From NCBI GenBank assembly GCA_033065855.1, contig JAVXUO010001881.1, positions 62,001 through 126,000 on the forward strand: 64,000 bases of DNA, in the 5' to 3' direction. The notes under the pieces were generated by a model, which worked only from the letters and a program-made list of their open reading frames with translations, was not told the origin of the DNA and did no database searches. This DNA comes from Escallonia rubra. Lineage: Eukaryota > Streptophyta > Magnoliopsida > Escalloniales > Escalloniaceae. The position numbers and the translations under genes are program-made. Shown here one piece after another: positions 24,833 through 38,000 of the stretch (position 1 is its first letter; each line of letters opens with the position of its first letter).

Positions 24833-26137
24833 TAGGGGTGAGCACGGTTCGGTTTGGTCCGGTTTGGGGGCTAAACCGTGAACCGAACCAATAGACCTCG
24901 GTTCATAAATTCTTGAACCAAACCGAACCAAGACACCTCGGTTTGGACGGTTGGGTTTGAACGGTTCAAACGGTTCAAATTAAACGGTTCGGATCGGTTT
25001 GAGCTTGGTATGAACATTATTTTGTTTTGAACTACAAACTGCTTTAAAAGAGTAAATTGTAATTAAAACTTTCCAAACTTCACTGTCATTCTGAAACTCC
25101 AAATATCAAACTCCATATCTTCATACATTCTATGAGATATCACTTACCTATGTCTCATGATTTAGATAAAGGTTTGAGACCTTGAATTTTTCATGTTTCT
25201 ACAGTGATCTACATGACATCCAAGATCAATAAATATGGAGATTTAGTGCATCATTCTGCAACTTTCTACACAAAAACCACCTACCAAAGAGTAGCTGTTA
25301 ACAAATTATGTACAAGTGCTACATGCTGTCCCAGAAAAAAAAAGAGGAAAAATGGTTTCAGATTAAAGATTTAGTATCCCCATAATATATACATAAAAAT
25401 TAAATAGAGAAGAAGATCATGTATAGTTCAAGATCTTATTTCGATTCCAGAATGTGGCGATAAGTACAGTTATCACTCAACCGTGAAACTCTCCTATAGC
25501 TTACCAAGATTGTTTGAGCATAACGCTGAAGAGAAGCTAGTTTCCAGATTTATCGTAAATCCGAGTCCCAACGTCGTCGAAGAGATCCAAACCCCATTGT
25601 CGCAGATCTGTTTCCCTATGTATTGAAGATCTGTTTCTCTATGTATCCAACCCCCATGTCCTTCAAGATAAATGGGTATCATTGGGTATTGCGTAAGATC
25701 AAAGAGGGAGCTATCACTGAAGAGAAGAAGAAGTAGGGGCAGCTGAAGTGAAGTATAGTTGGGAGCAGTTGTTGCCGAAGAGAAGAAGAGTATGGTGCGG
25801 CTGAAGTGTGGGAGATAAGGCTGAAAATGAAATGAATTAGGGTGAAATGAGGTGAGCTAACTAGGGTCAAGAAAAGTATATATAGTTCTATTGTATCCCT
25901 AGTTATTCAGCTAACTAGGGTCAAGGTAAAGGTTTTTCTAATTCCTAATAAAAGCCCTCGGTTCGGTTCGGTTTGGTGCCGGTTTGGAATTTCTGAACCG
26001 TGAACCGAACCGAACCGGCCTCGGTTTGAAATTTTGAATCCAAACCGTTCAAGCTCATCAACGGTTCGGATTCGATCGGTTCAATTTCCTCGATTTGAAC
26101 GGTTCAGCTCGATTTGATCGGTTTGCTGCTCACCCTA
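24833..26137. mobile_element. Non-autonomous hAT element
   Basis: The ends are TAGGGGTGAGCA and TGCTCACCCTA. Both flanks carry CTATAAC (24825-24831 and 26135-26141), consistent with an 8-bp duplication with slight loss at the right end. Subterminal regions are dense in inverted copies of ACCGAACC/GGTTCGGT. The interior is non-coding. Confidence 0.75.
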
Positions 26138-26145
26138 TAACGGGC

Positions 26146-27548
26146 CGTGGCTCTCCCTAACATCTCTGCTAAACACTAATATCACATCATACGGATCACA
26201 TACTCGGCATCCATAAAAAATATTTAGTTTTGGTAGGTATAACTAATCATCAAACTCCCCTGATTTTCACCGTCAAAAGGTTCTTCTATCCTACGTTTAG
26301 GAAAAACCCAGGAGAATGTAGAACATAAACGAGAACACTAATTAAAAACAAACCACTAAGATGGTCATGCGATAGAAACGCGGTTTTTTTTCTCCTTCTT
26401 AGTTTACTTCATTTAGGATATGTGTCGAAACTCATTTCAGTTTTCAATTTTTGTTTTCAACAAAATCAAAACCTCTTTATGTTTTTTGTTTTTACAAAAC
26501 TAATAGATTGTTTAATACAGTTTGACAAAAATGTTTTTTTCCCCTATTTTTCCTCTCTTCTCTTTTCTTTTCTTTTATTTTTCAATACTTGAGAGCTTCT
26601 TTTGAGCTCCTATGTTTAACAACCAAAGCGCCCCACCACGACCAACACATCTCCTCTGCCACCGGCAGTAACACACTATCTTGCAAATTAGGGCTTCATT
26701 AATTTGATTGGGTGAATAGTTTGATTGGTTTGGAATTTACCTGTACAAATCAAATATACTAGTGTTGATCCATGGATGAAATCTTTTGGTGGTCTTTATT
26801 GTAGGGATAATGGTGGTCAGTATGATGTTAATTTGGATTTAAAGGAGTAGTGGTGACCGATGTTAAAAGGTTTGGCGTTCTGTCGTATTGGTCAGTGGTG
26901 GTGGTGGTGGTTGTGGTTATCAGTGGCTATGATGGTTGGCGGTGTTCGTGGGTGTTGGTCACTGGTGGTGGTGGCGACGGCCAGTGGCTGGTGGTTGGCG
27001 GTGTTGGCAAGTTTGGGTGTGTTGATTAGTGGTGATGACAAAACGACGGTCAGTGGCTATGGTGGCGTGTTTGAAGTTTGGTGTTTGGGGGTGTTGGTCA
27101 CTAGTGGTGGTAGTGGTGGCGGGGACGGACAATGGGTATTGGTTGGCAACGTTGGTGATTTGGTGTTATTGGGTGATCGGTGTTGGTGATAAAGATTGAA
27201 GAGAAGCAGATACATAAAATGCTTCCAACAAAAGTTGAAAGGGTGGATCTTAAAAGAAAAAAACCAAAAAACTAAAAACTCCAAACTGGAGTTTTAAAAA
27301 ACAGCCCCATTTTAAAAACTAGTTTATAAAACTGTAAAGAAAGAAAAAAAACTAAAATTGTCTGTCAAACGGTAATGTTTTTTCTAGTTTTCAAATTGGA
27401 CAAAAAATTGAAAAAAAAAATGTTTCAAACGCTATCTTTGTTATTAGATGCATGATAACATTGTTGCCATGTGCATTGCAATTGCCTGCATTTTTTTAGT
27501 GCAGTTTAAAGGACATGAGATTTGGTAGATGGAAGTTATTACAATTTA
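26146..27548. other. Low-complexity GTGG-rich region between elements
   Basis: A GTGGTGG-rich tract (26890-27180) is flanked by diverged inverted AT-rich arms (about 26430-26540 and 27280-27440; shared word GTTTGACA or TGTCAAAC). This suggests an old TIR element without clear ends. The open frame through the GTGG tract is compositional, not a gene. Confidence 0.35.
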
Positions 27549-27792
27549 GGCCCTGTTTGTTTCACGGAAAATGCTTCATGAAAGACATTTTCCAAAAAAT
27601 ACTTTTCAGAAAATAACAGTCTCCTGAAAATATTTTCATAAAATTCATTTTTCACTGTTTGGAGGACATGAAAAAATGATAAAACTACCTATGGTCATAT
27701 GCTAAATATTCTGTATAGAAAGAAAATAGTATAAAACTTATAAAATCATCAGTAAACGATACGACGACCTTGTCCAATTTACATTCATATTC

Positions 27793-29099
27793 TTATCGAA
27801 ACAACAAGTACAATAAAAATGTCACAACATATACGTAAATAAACATAAAAGTAAACAAACGGATTCCCCCACCCACCCCCCCACCCCCACCCCCCCCACT
27901 TACCCCACTTCGAAGATAATCATTCCACATTTTCCTTGCTATATGGTCCCTTTCTATTGCGCATTCTCTATGTTCTTCCCTCTCCTGGTTCTCGTTATAT
28001 TTGTTCCCGTCCACTTTGCCTTGGGATTCTATCTCTCGAATAACATCTCGAGTAATTTGGTCATTTGGATCCACACCCATAATGTAGTTGTGAATGATAC
28101 AACGTGCAAGTACTAGATCCACATGTCTTTTGAATGACCGATGTGGAACAACATCTAACACGCGAGAACACACTTTCAATACTCCAAAACCTCTTTCAAT
28201 AGTTGTTTGCAAAGAAGCATGGCAGAGGTTGTAAAACTCTCTCTTATCTTAAGGTGGATGCTCACTAAACTCTTCCAAATGACAACGAACACCACGATAA
28301 GGACGGAGAATCCCATTTCTGATACCATAACCAACATCTCCAAGATAGTATTTTCCTGCAAATATGTATAAAGATATATTACTTAAGACACTACTTGTTA
28401 GAAATAACTAAAATATTCCAACTTCTATTAATACCTTCAGGAATGCTTAAACCTCTCAGCCTCAAGAGTGCATTAGTTACAATACGAAAGTCATGCGCAC
28501 TTTCTTCCCATCCTGCGAGTACATAAGTGAATTTCAAATCAAAGTTGATGGCACATAAGAATTTTTGTGTCGTTCTTTCTTCAACCACGAAACCTCCCTT
28601 GAATATCTTGAGTGGACCTTAGCACGAATATGAGTTCCATCTAGTGCTCCCCCCCCCCCCCGGGTTCTTATAATTGCACGCGTAACAAATTACAAATATT
28701 TAAATAAAAGCATGTATTTCTATGAATTGTTTCTGTAGACCTATGGAACCGTCCACCTATCAGCCGAAATCTTACGTCGTGTCCAAGTACGTGTAGAAAA
28801 TTTAGAACTTGTTTCCTAATTGACATGTTTATAGTTGCATAAACTAAAATTTTCTTGGTTATAAGATCACACGGTCCAAAAAATTCTGAAGACCTCATAT
28901 TTATTTGGCTTAAGCAATGTCGATCACCTCTATATAAAATGGTGTTCATGTACCCTCTCCCTTGCAACGTCATCATTAACACGGGACTCCCTTGGTATAT
29001 AATCATGATTCCCCTGATGTTCTCTAGCACAACAACTCCCACAAACATAATGGAGGCAGCTACACCGAATATCGCAGCATGAATGCATTTATTATCCAT
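27793..29099 (-). pseudogene. Harbinger (HARBI1-like) transposase-derived nuclease, broken
   Basis: DDE-type transposase. The N-terminal part (29099 downward) reads INMRSSEFFGPCDLI and GHDVRFRLIGGRFHRSTET. The catalytic part follows: ALDGTHIRAKV near 28640 (first Asp), LAGWEESAHDFRIV near 28500 (second Asp), and QTTIERGFGVLK near 28205 (Glu), ending in LARCIIHNYIMG. A short intron of about 100 bp seems to separate LSIPEG from KYYLGDVGYG (donor near 28438, acceptor near 28362). The reading frame shifts at a poly-C run (28647-28660) and again between AKV and PLKIF near 28620. The stop in EHPP*DKREF near 28250 also breaks it. All three catalytic residues are still visible, but the gene is not functional as read. 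Confidence 0.85.
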
Positions 29100-29399
29100 C
29101 TACACAACTTTTTAAAACAATTAGCAGATTTTAGGGACCTTAGCACCATGGATAGATTGCACAAAAACAAACCAAACTTGCACAAATCACTAGAAAAGAA
29201 AACAGGCTAAGAGTCACTTACCATAGAATACTATCTCAGCAAGTGCTGATATACAATCCAAGAAGATGTTGGCTCAAACAGAAGAAAAAAAAAACAACTA
29301 CATAAGTTGTTTTTAATGCAGAAACAACTTCTTGTAAGTCATACGAGGTCTTAAGGCTGTGACAGATTTCCACACAGCCAAGCAAGTCTTGAATAATTT

Positions 29400-32232
29400 T
29401 GTAAGAGCCCCTTTTTATGCTAATGAAGATCATATTTGTTGGAAAATAAATTAAGGGATGAATCATTAGAGGGGGGGGGGGGAGCTTGAACAGAACTTTC
29501 GGTCAAATGAACAGTATTTTCATTCGAATGAAAATTGTTTTAAATCGGAGAATAAGCAACTGATGGATTCAGACGAATGGAAAGTTTTTGATCGAATGAA
29601 GGGCCTTTTCGGTCGAATGAAAATGTTTTTGGTCGAATGAAAAAGAATGAGTGCAAAGGAGGCTATTTCGCGACTGAAGGATTCGGTCGAAGGAATAGTG
29701 TTAGTCCTATGGTTAGATAACCTAAGCTTACATCTTGTTTTGATGATAACTACACATTGATTATGTTCTAATGTGTGCATTGAGTGTATTCTTAGTAGGT
29801 ATATAAATGCACACTCATGAAGACACATTTGAGAAGTTGGATAGATGGATTGAAGCAAAGAAGTTTAAAGCTATAGTGAACATGCTACGGAAGCTTCATC
29901 AAGTCCAATGTCAAAGAGCAAGAAATAATGCAAAGGCTAAGTTACTATGTATTATGATTGATCTTTACTATTATGTAACTAGTCTTAGTTTGATGTTTGG
30001 ATTGATGACTATGAACTAAAATGACCTTAAGACACCTTGTGCATTGTATGTGAGTTCATAACCTTTCACACAAGTGTGGTTCTTGAAAATGAACGAATTT
30101 TGGAGCTCACTTAGATTTTCTCAAGAATATTTTTGGAGCTAATCTTTTCATATCTTGATATAACTTTTCATTAGCTTTCCAACGCAAAAAACAGCACCTT
30201 AATCCGATTTTTCTAGAGAAAGTTATGACCAAAATAAGAAATATGGTTTCGCGAGACAGTCGAGAAATAGCAGCAAGGGAATGCAGTTGACTCAATTCCC
30301 AATGCAGTCGACTCTATTGACCGTTGGGAGAGAAATAACGGCTAGTTTTGCCTAAAATCATGTCAAATCTTCCCATAACGGCTATATTTGATATCTTCTC
30401 TATATAAATGATTTGGGGCTTCATTATACACCATGGAAACCACATTCTAAGCTTCCATTAGAGAAACATCAAGGCTCATAGATTAAATTTTTCTCTCTTC
30501 ATCTTCATGATTTTACATCATTAAAGAGAGCATCTTTGTGAGCAGTTCTTTGATTGAGAGTGAGCATTCTTCAAGTCATCAATTCTCTCATCTCTCTATT
30601 GTACTAAAGCTTCATTTGTACTCATTTCCTTTCAAGAGGGTTTCTTTGTACACAATTGATCTTTGTAAAAGGATTGTGATCAAGGCTTGGGTTTGTCAAG
30701 TCTTGGAGAGCTTTGTGGATTCAAGGCTTGTGCTTGGTGTGGAGATATCACCAAGTGTTGTAAGGGGTTTTGATCTTGACCTGAAAGAAAATTGTTGCTA
30801 GTGGATTCTAGTGCTCTTGCAAGGGACTTTCTTGAAGAGGTGGATGTAGGATTGAGAGTAGTTCAAGCCGAACCATTTAAATCTCCTTGTCAAGTATCTC
30901 TAACTCAATCTCTTTACTTATTGCTCTATAATTGTTTGAGATTGTTAAATTAGTATCTTCATTGAAATATTACTTGGTTTGATTGAGATTCGTGAGAGTG
31001 CTTAGTTTAATTTTTCCATTAATTTTCAAAAATCCTATTCACCCCCCTCTAGGGTTGTTTTATTGGTTTCAAATAGTTTTCCTTAAAGTATTAGGTTCCC
31101 TTTTCATAAATATTTGAAATTTTTTGGTACATTTTGAATAAGATACATAAAGTTTAGGGAGTGTTAGTGTAAATTGCCAACTTAGGATTTTTCCTATAAA
31201 TAGCTTATTTTCCCTACAACTCTTCTTTTTTAGTTCCTTTGCTTCTCTTTTTAAAGGTTGAGAGAGAGAGAGAAAGAAGGCTTGGGAGACTCTTGAGATA
31301 CTAAGGCAACACTTTAAGGATTTCGTATCAAAGGGCTTGATTAAGGTAAGAGATTTTGTATTTCTTGTTGTGGTAAGGATTCGTTATTTGGTATCACTTG
31401 ACTAGTTGTTATACAACTTTGAAGAATCGTTCAACTTGCTTCATATTTGCCTTCGTTACTATTTGAAATTCGAAATTCGTAAATTGTATATGATCAATAA
31501 AATGAACAATTTTTTTGTTTAAAAAGGGAGTCTTTAAGACTTTTGTGGTCACTTCGGTGACTTTTGTAGTCACTTGGTAACTTTTGTGGCCACCTTAGTG
31601 ACTTTTGTAGTCACTTTAAGTGACTTTCGGATAGTCCTCACAATGACGGCTATTACGCTATCGGTATGCGTTTCACACCTTCGGGTTTTGTGTTCGATTT
31701 GGGCCTATGGCCACTAATGATCATTTCGTATATTTGATTCGCTTATTTGACGTAAATGTCAATTGCTATTGTTTGTTCATCAAAGTTATGGATTTATTCC
31801 GAGATACTAATTAACGTATTCGCTTCCATTTGATTTCCCCTTGCTGGGCTATTTGAGCTCACCCTTATTTGTTGCTTTGTCCCTTACCACAGGTGGTAAG
31901 CATGATTAGGAGCTTAGCACGTTCAGAGAATTATAGTTTCTATTTTGTTAGCATGTCAAATACAATGTATTCTTTTTTTAGAACTTTACCCGGATGTGGG
32001 TAATTTGATTTGACATTAGACTTTTGTAATAGAATTTGAGGATGGATCGTTCTTTTGTGATTAGTGGTTGTATGAGGCAAGATTGTTTTGTGCATCTACC
32101 TTTTGGAGATAATTTGTTGATAATGGATTAAATGCTTTGTTTATACCTTAGTGTAATTGAGTATTTATTAGAATGTATATGATTTAGGACATGAAGTACA
32201 TTGGTAACGGCTCCCAAGGTCGGGGCGTTACA
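29400..32232 (+). mobile_element. Gypsy-type solo LTR, itself interrupted
   Basis: It starts TGTAAGAGCCCC, ends TCGGGGCGTTACA, and is flanked on both sides by AATTT (29395-29399 and 32233-32237), a perfect 5-bp duplication. A TATAAATA box near 31195 fits an LTR promoter in plus orientation. The left part repeats GGTCGAATGAAAA. Subtracting the nested 1.38 kb copia solo LTR leaves about 1.45 kb of its own sequence. No internal region is present. Confidence 0.85.
29699..31071 (+). mobile_element. Copia-type solo LTR nested in the gypsy solo LTR
   Basis: It starts TGTTAGTCCTATGG, ends in a C-rich block (ACCCCCCTCTAGGG) and GGTTTCA, and is flanked by a perfect AATAG duplication (29694-29698 and 31072-31076). 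It belongs to the same family as the reversed copy at 248-1513. It is the youngest layer of this stack. Confidence 0.88.
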
Positions 32233-32237
32233 AATTT

Positions 32238-33880
32238 CATTACTAGCATGGGAAGAGTTTTTGTTGCGCTTTTTCTTTTCCCAAACGAGTTTCTTCAATA
32301 TCTATAATAATACAAGCTTCTTCTTCACGGGTTTAAAATATCGCTAATGCCACATATTTTCTACAGAGGGACTCCCCCTTGATGATGAGGGGATGAGGCA
32401 TGCAATCTTCTTAGAAATGCCAGCAGCTAGAGAGTGGGGACAGGAACTTATGCTGGCTAAGAGGCCTAGCTGAAAAAGATAAATGGTGTGCTGTGTCAGG
32501 CGAATTAACCGATGAAGTCTCTCAGCATCGTACCAAGAGGCCTGGGATGGATGGATTTATGCCTACGTCGTGATTTTCGGTGGCAGTGAGGGTGAGAGAT
32601 AGTGCTACCCCATTGCAGAGGTCAGGACAAAGTAGTAGCCTTTGATGGACCAAAGAAAGAGATGTAGTATGATAAAGGAGAACTACATGCATTAAGGCAA
32701 TTGGAGCATGGGTACACATCAGTTCAAGAACAAAAAATCATCAAAAATCGTGTTTATGAGCAAATTTAACAACAAAAACCAGTGTTCTTTTGATCTTTTT
32801 CTTTCTTTGGCTCAGTATAGAGTGCAACAACCCCAAGTTCTGTACGAAAACACACAAATTTCGTGAAGCAAAATATTCAAGACAAGAATAATAAAGGAAA
32901 ACAGATCTTGCAAACGTCTTCCAAATGACCTTTTCTGTTGAATACATCAATTTTCAAGAAACACTATCCAAGTGAAAACCAATAATCTCAGACAGAACAT
33001 AACCCACACCAAATAACGATCATAGCAGCTGGACTAAGGACTCACAACAATGCACACAAAACCCACAAATTTATAAGCGCAAAGATCTAACACAAATCGA
33101 TAAGTGGAATTGCCAAATGAGGTCAGATTAGAAAATCACTTTTCACAATCCCTTGTTGGAATTTAAAAAATAGCAGTTATCAAGAGATTGGGAAGTGAGA
33201 TCTGGGACAGATCATATTCATATGTCCCTCAAACTGAAAGCAAACAAAGGGATCATTTCCTTTAGGGAGGAGGGATAGAGACTTACAGTTACACGGTGAC
33301 TTTGTTGAGCTTCAAATGAGAAGTATTGCAAGAAAGGGAATTATTGAGAGGAAACAGTTCTGTCACGTACTTGTGTCCTAGCAATAAAACTGGTGGATTT
33401 GCCAAATTTTACAAGAATGGCATCTCAGATTCTTAAATTGTCCGATTCTCTATATCATCTAAATTTGTATTTAATACTGAACTCCACACGAACCTGTTTA
33501 TTTAATCGTCCAATCTCAAACGAGAATTTCTGCTAGTTAATTTTAGCATACTCCAATTTTTCCTTTTCACTATGGTCATCCTGTGACCTCTCATCACGAG
33601 TCATTTTAGTGTGCGAGCATGCGTGCGTTGCTTCTTACCCAGTCTCTTGAAATCATACAGGTATACCACAGCATAACTGACCTCTTCAAGATTCTGATTA
33701 GGAAATCAATGGAAGACGGGAGCAAATTTTTTCTCCATTCATCTCCAAAAAGTACACAAAACCACCCTTCTAAGTTGCTTCACCATACATGCATACATAC
33801 ATTATTTCCAATGTCAAACAGCATCTCAAGTTACACTTCATAGAGATGGAACTCAGTAACTCTCTATTGCATCTAGAGAT
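32238..33880. other. Right-hand interior of the Harbinger element, unassigned
   Basis: No protein motif was recognised. The element's usual Myb-like second gene could lie here but was not seen. Confidence 0.3.
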
Positions 33881-33891
33881 ACTAGGTTGCA

Positions 33892-34137
33892 TCACTTGCC
33901 ATTCAACCCCTCTACAACAGTGATAAGTCCCTGTATGCCAACCTTCCCATTCCCATTAGCAACCATCCCAGAAAACAACTGCTTGCACAGTGCATCCTCC
34001 GGCAATGCCACAACCTCGTCACCACCCTCTTCCACAACATCCACACCCATCCCCAAATCCTTCACTATGTACTCGGCAAATCCACCAAGCTTAAAGTCCC
34101 TCCCTATCCTCCTCTCCTGAAACAACTCCATCGCCAT
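33892..34137 (-). CDS. Possible small gene of unknown function, 81 residues
   Basis: An open frame from MAMELFQERRIGRDF to VVEGLNGK with ordinary amino-acid composition. It is preceded by a plausible 3' splice site (GTGCAG just upstream of the ATG) and, further upstream near 34450-34560, by a GCCTCT-rich stretch that could be a leader exon with a donor near 34452. I do not recognise the protein. It sits inside the Harbinger element near its right end, so it may be a captured gene fragment, part of the element, or chance. Confidence 0.3.
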   Translation of the reverse strand: MAMELFQERRIGRDFKLGGFAEYIVKDLGMGVDVVEEGGDEVVALPEDALCKQLFSGMVANGNGKVGIQGLITVVEGLNGK

Positions 34138-34761
34138 CGTCCCTGCACTACAGATTCTAGATTGATAACATCAAAACATAGCAATACAGCAATACCATAA
34201 GCTATATCATAGCAATGACCTACAACAGAGAACATGAAACTAATGACAAGAACCCAAATTTATTTCTAGATCCAATTAATAAATGAATGATTCACAAGAT
34301 TTTCCATCAAAAATGAAATAAAAGATTAACAAATTAAAGAGGCGTCGATAGATTGGAGGCCCTCAGACATGCAAAAGTGACGCGGTGATTGAAGAACAAA
34401 ATAAAACGAGATAGTGAAGATCAAAGACATCGATAGAATGAGACAGAACAAACCTAGAGGCGGTGGAGAGACAGGCGGCAGAGGCGGCGGTAACAGAGGC
34501 GGTAGTGGCAGAGGCAACAGTGGAATATGCACGGCGTAGAGGCACGATGGAGTTGGGCACGCTTCGGGAGAAAAGTGACAGGACTTCATTTTGGAAAATG
34601 ACTTACGGTTTTAATTTTGATAAATTATTTTCCGAAAATTTTGCCTTGTTTTTCTATTTTACGTAAATGTTTTCCATAAAAAGTTTTCCAATAAACACGC
34701 CAAACACCAAAAAATACGAAAAGCGTTTTCCTCAAAATATTCTACGTGAAACAAACAGGCC

Positions 34762-35063
34762 TTAATATGAAGAGGAAATAGCAACTTTTGATCCAGGAAG
34801 ACATTCTTCTTCTGTCATCTTCATAAAGAACCAGACTATTTCACGAAGTGGACCGCATACTACATAATCTAAAGTTTGACTCCTCATTTTACATGGATCA
34901 TGCAGGTATTAAATTAGTACCAAAATTTTACAGATTGCATATTGGCCTGCTCCCTTGTACTCCAGAAAGGAGCAAGGTTTCACTGTTATTTATCCCAAGC
35001 CATCCCTATACAAACTAAGTACTGAACCAAATTACAGATTTACATACAAAAATTGGGGCCCTT
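34762..35063. other. 3' flank of the membralin gene
   Basis: Lies between the Harbinger end and the membralin stop codon. It is expected to contain the 3' untranslated region of the minus-strand gene. No poly(A) signal was securely identified. Confidence 0.4.
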
Positions 35064-38000
35064 CTATTGTGCACTCTGTGCTGCACGATTTTCTCGCCGA
35101 GGTGTTCCTGCATAAGCTTGGCCTTGGTCTCTTGCTTCTCTAAACATAGAAAAGAAGGAGTTGAGGCCTTCTGAAGAAGCCCCACCTAAGATCCACAATA
35201 ACAAGGAACTAAATGAATTCATAGCCCCAGGGTTGGCAGCATTATTGTCTGGCTGGCGGATATCAGGTTGCTCAGCAACATTGGAAGGATTGCCTAAAGG
35301 CCCCAACCTGTCCAAGTTGTCAGTCTCGGCTTCTTCATGAAGTCCAGAAAATTCTGCTTCACCATTTGTTGGCATGGCTAGGTCATGTTCAGCTCTTGGC
35401 CCAGGTCCAGGAGTCATATCTATATTAGCTGGAGCTGCGTTCCTTCTGTTTAACCTTCTGATATGCAGAGTAGAAGCAAGAATGGTAGAGGAAGTAATGT
35501 GAAAGTCTGGATTTTGATGAAAATGTGACCGCCTGTTTTGCATAAACCTCTGAAGAGCTGGTACCTGAGATGATTGTAGCACCCAATGTCTGTGACAAAT
35601 ACAGAGACTGCACAGGCTAATAGATGGAAAGTAACATGATATTGTTGGTTAACTATCCACCAACATTTGCATATCAACACATATAATAGAAGACTTTATG
35701 GTTAAACAAGGAGCAAACTAAATGATCTACAGTTATTGCAATTCGCAATACCTCAAATTGGTTCCAGAAGTAGAGAATGAGATGCTGCATAAATGCTGCT
35801 GTCGTGGATAGAGCCAGATAGGAAAAACCTAAATGCAAAATCAAAGAGCATCATGTGATATGACAAAAGGTATGCACGTTTAAACTAAGGAATAAAATTG
35901 GTCATAGGGCCGTACCGTTAGCATAAGAAAAGAAATAAATATGAAAGACCAGAAAATAGAGCAAAAAGAAGCGAGGAAAGAACTTCATCGACAGCGGTGT
36001 ACGGACACTGCAAAGCAACAAGCATAAGCTTAATTAGAAAGAAAACTATAAACTATAAGCCTATATCAAAAAGTAGCATTTTGAAAGGCAAAGACAACGC
36101 AGACAATTTTTGGATAGCATGTTCAATGTCTCCTTTTTCATCATTTTGAAAACACGAAAATGATGACTTTTCAAAATGATGAAAAAAAGGGATTAAACTT
36201 GTTTGGATATCACTTAGAAATTATGAGAAAAAAAATTAATTCAAAATTTCCAAAAAATATGAAGATACCCCTACATTGCTTGTTATCATTTTCCAACACA
36301 TTTCTTATGTCGATATGAACGGGGTAAAACTCTGGCTTCAGAAAAAAAATAGCTAAAAAAATAAATACAGAAACGCGATAATGATAACAACGAAAAGGCT
36401 ACGTTAAGAAAATAGGGCATGCATCTAACACCGACTACAAGGCAAAGGCAGTATTCAATTGGTCATCACTGAGATTGACATACTCCGAAAATCACCACAT
36501 TAACCGAGGCATCATTCTGATAAAGCAGTGCCATTTTTAAGCCCAAACTCACAAGTTTTGCGTATTAGGTGGATGAGGTTTGCTTTAAGTCGATCGAGCT
36601 CTTAAACCAGACAAGACTACATAGGTGGGGTTGCCGACTTGAAAAACAAGTAGCGTAAGTGACTAAGAGGTTCAGGTTTTTGAGACATCCAGGTCTATCA
36701 GAGTATGACTAGAACTAAACCAGTTCGACCAGCTTGCAATTCTGGCCCACGTAAAAACCTAATCAAAAGATGTGAACACCTTGCCCCAGTTCATCGCCGT
36801 GGTTGTGTCAATAATGTGAATTGAAGACCAACGGCATAGACATTGTTGCCTGATGGTTGGCAATAGAGCAAGAGAACACGGCATTACAATGCCAAACGAG
36901 AAGTTGGTGCAGTATCCAATTGTTCCACATAGCTTAGGCAAGGTGTCGACTTCGAGCATATCAGATATGAATTTTTTTCTTAATCAATCACAATGAAGGG
37001 CGCAGTGATCTGGTGCGATCTGGGCAACATGGGATAAGGCTAGACGCAGACCTCCACGCCTAGTGGTGCAAGTAACCAGCACCAAAATGGTTCACTGAGC
37101 GGCTACATTGTGTATTTCAACTCTACCCGGTCACAATGCATGCACACATACACTGTATTTTCAACTCTACCTGGTATCTGCTCCAGGTTTTTTTTTTTGG
37201 GGGGGGGGGGGGGGTGTGACACACACATACAGGGAGAGGGAGAGAGAGAGAGAGACCTGATCAGCGTAAACAGTTCACACAACCAGACAAGAATTAAGAC
37301 CATGAAAGCCAAGAGTTGGTCGTCGTAAAACTCGAATAGGAAAAACAGGATCCCAATCATGATCTGCAAAAATTTGACTACGTAAGGAGAGAAGAGTTGC
37401 AAAGGGGCCACAAGTAACATATGTATACTAGAGAAAGACAAGGAAGAACACAAGGACGAGATGTATTCCCAAGATCACCTGATCAATGTATGCTTACCGG
37501 TACAAAGACAAGGGATTCAATTACATGCACAAATATCAATTGAAACGTTGGAAGCCGATGTCGAGCATGGTGTTGAAGCTGTACTGCAATTATAAACAAA
37601 CATCAAATCTAAAGGGTAGTAAATACTGAAAGTAAAATTCTGATAAAATCCTCCCATGACATGTAAACTTAAAGATCTTATAATTGTAATCCAAATCATG
37701 CCCGACGTTACCTAACCAGCTCATTTATAGAACAAAATGTTTTTGAGAATACACATAATAGTAACCCACCCCGCTACCCCTTATGCATGTAAAACGAAAG
37801 ATGAAGCAAAAGAAACCTGTGAACTTCAGCATGCGAGTTTGTGTCTCTCTCAATGTAAATGAAACTGACATTGTGGTTGTGAAGAAAACAAACAGGGACA
37901 TCATAAGCACGCCACACTTGGTCGCAAAGTAGTCTGCATGAAATGGGAATGAAGTGTCAACTACATTTCCTATTAAATGAACTAGAGTCATACTAATTGC

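Larger units (their letters stand above)
27549..34761 (-). mobile_element. PIF/Harbinger element, interrupted by nested solo LTRs
   Basis: The left end GGCCCTGTTTGTTTCAC matches the inverse of the right end (GTGAAACAAACAGGCC) apart from one C. Both sides are flanked by TTA (27546-27548 and 34762-34764), the trinucleotide target of this superfamily. A broken DDE transposase lies on the minus strand (27793-29099). The gypsy solo LTR at 29400-32232 split the element. Pairing of the two ends across 7.2 kb is likely but not proven. Confidence 0.72.

Noticed and set aside
26860-27189. 109-codon open frame rich in Trp, Gly and Val
   Set aside because: Arises from GTGGTGG low-complexity DNA; no domain and no gene signals.
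34326-34589. Presequence-like frame (MPNSIVPLRRAYSTV)
   Set aside because: Its frame does not join the downstream exon in phase at the visible splice sites; repeats of GCCTCT explain the alanine/serine-rich composition.
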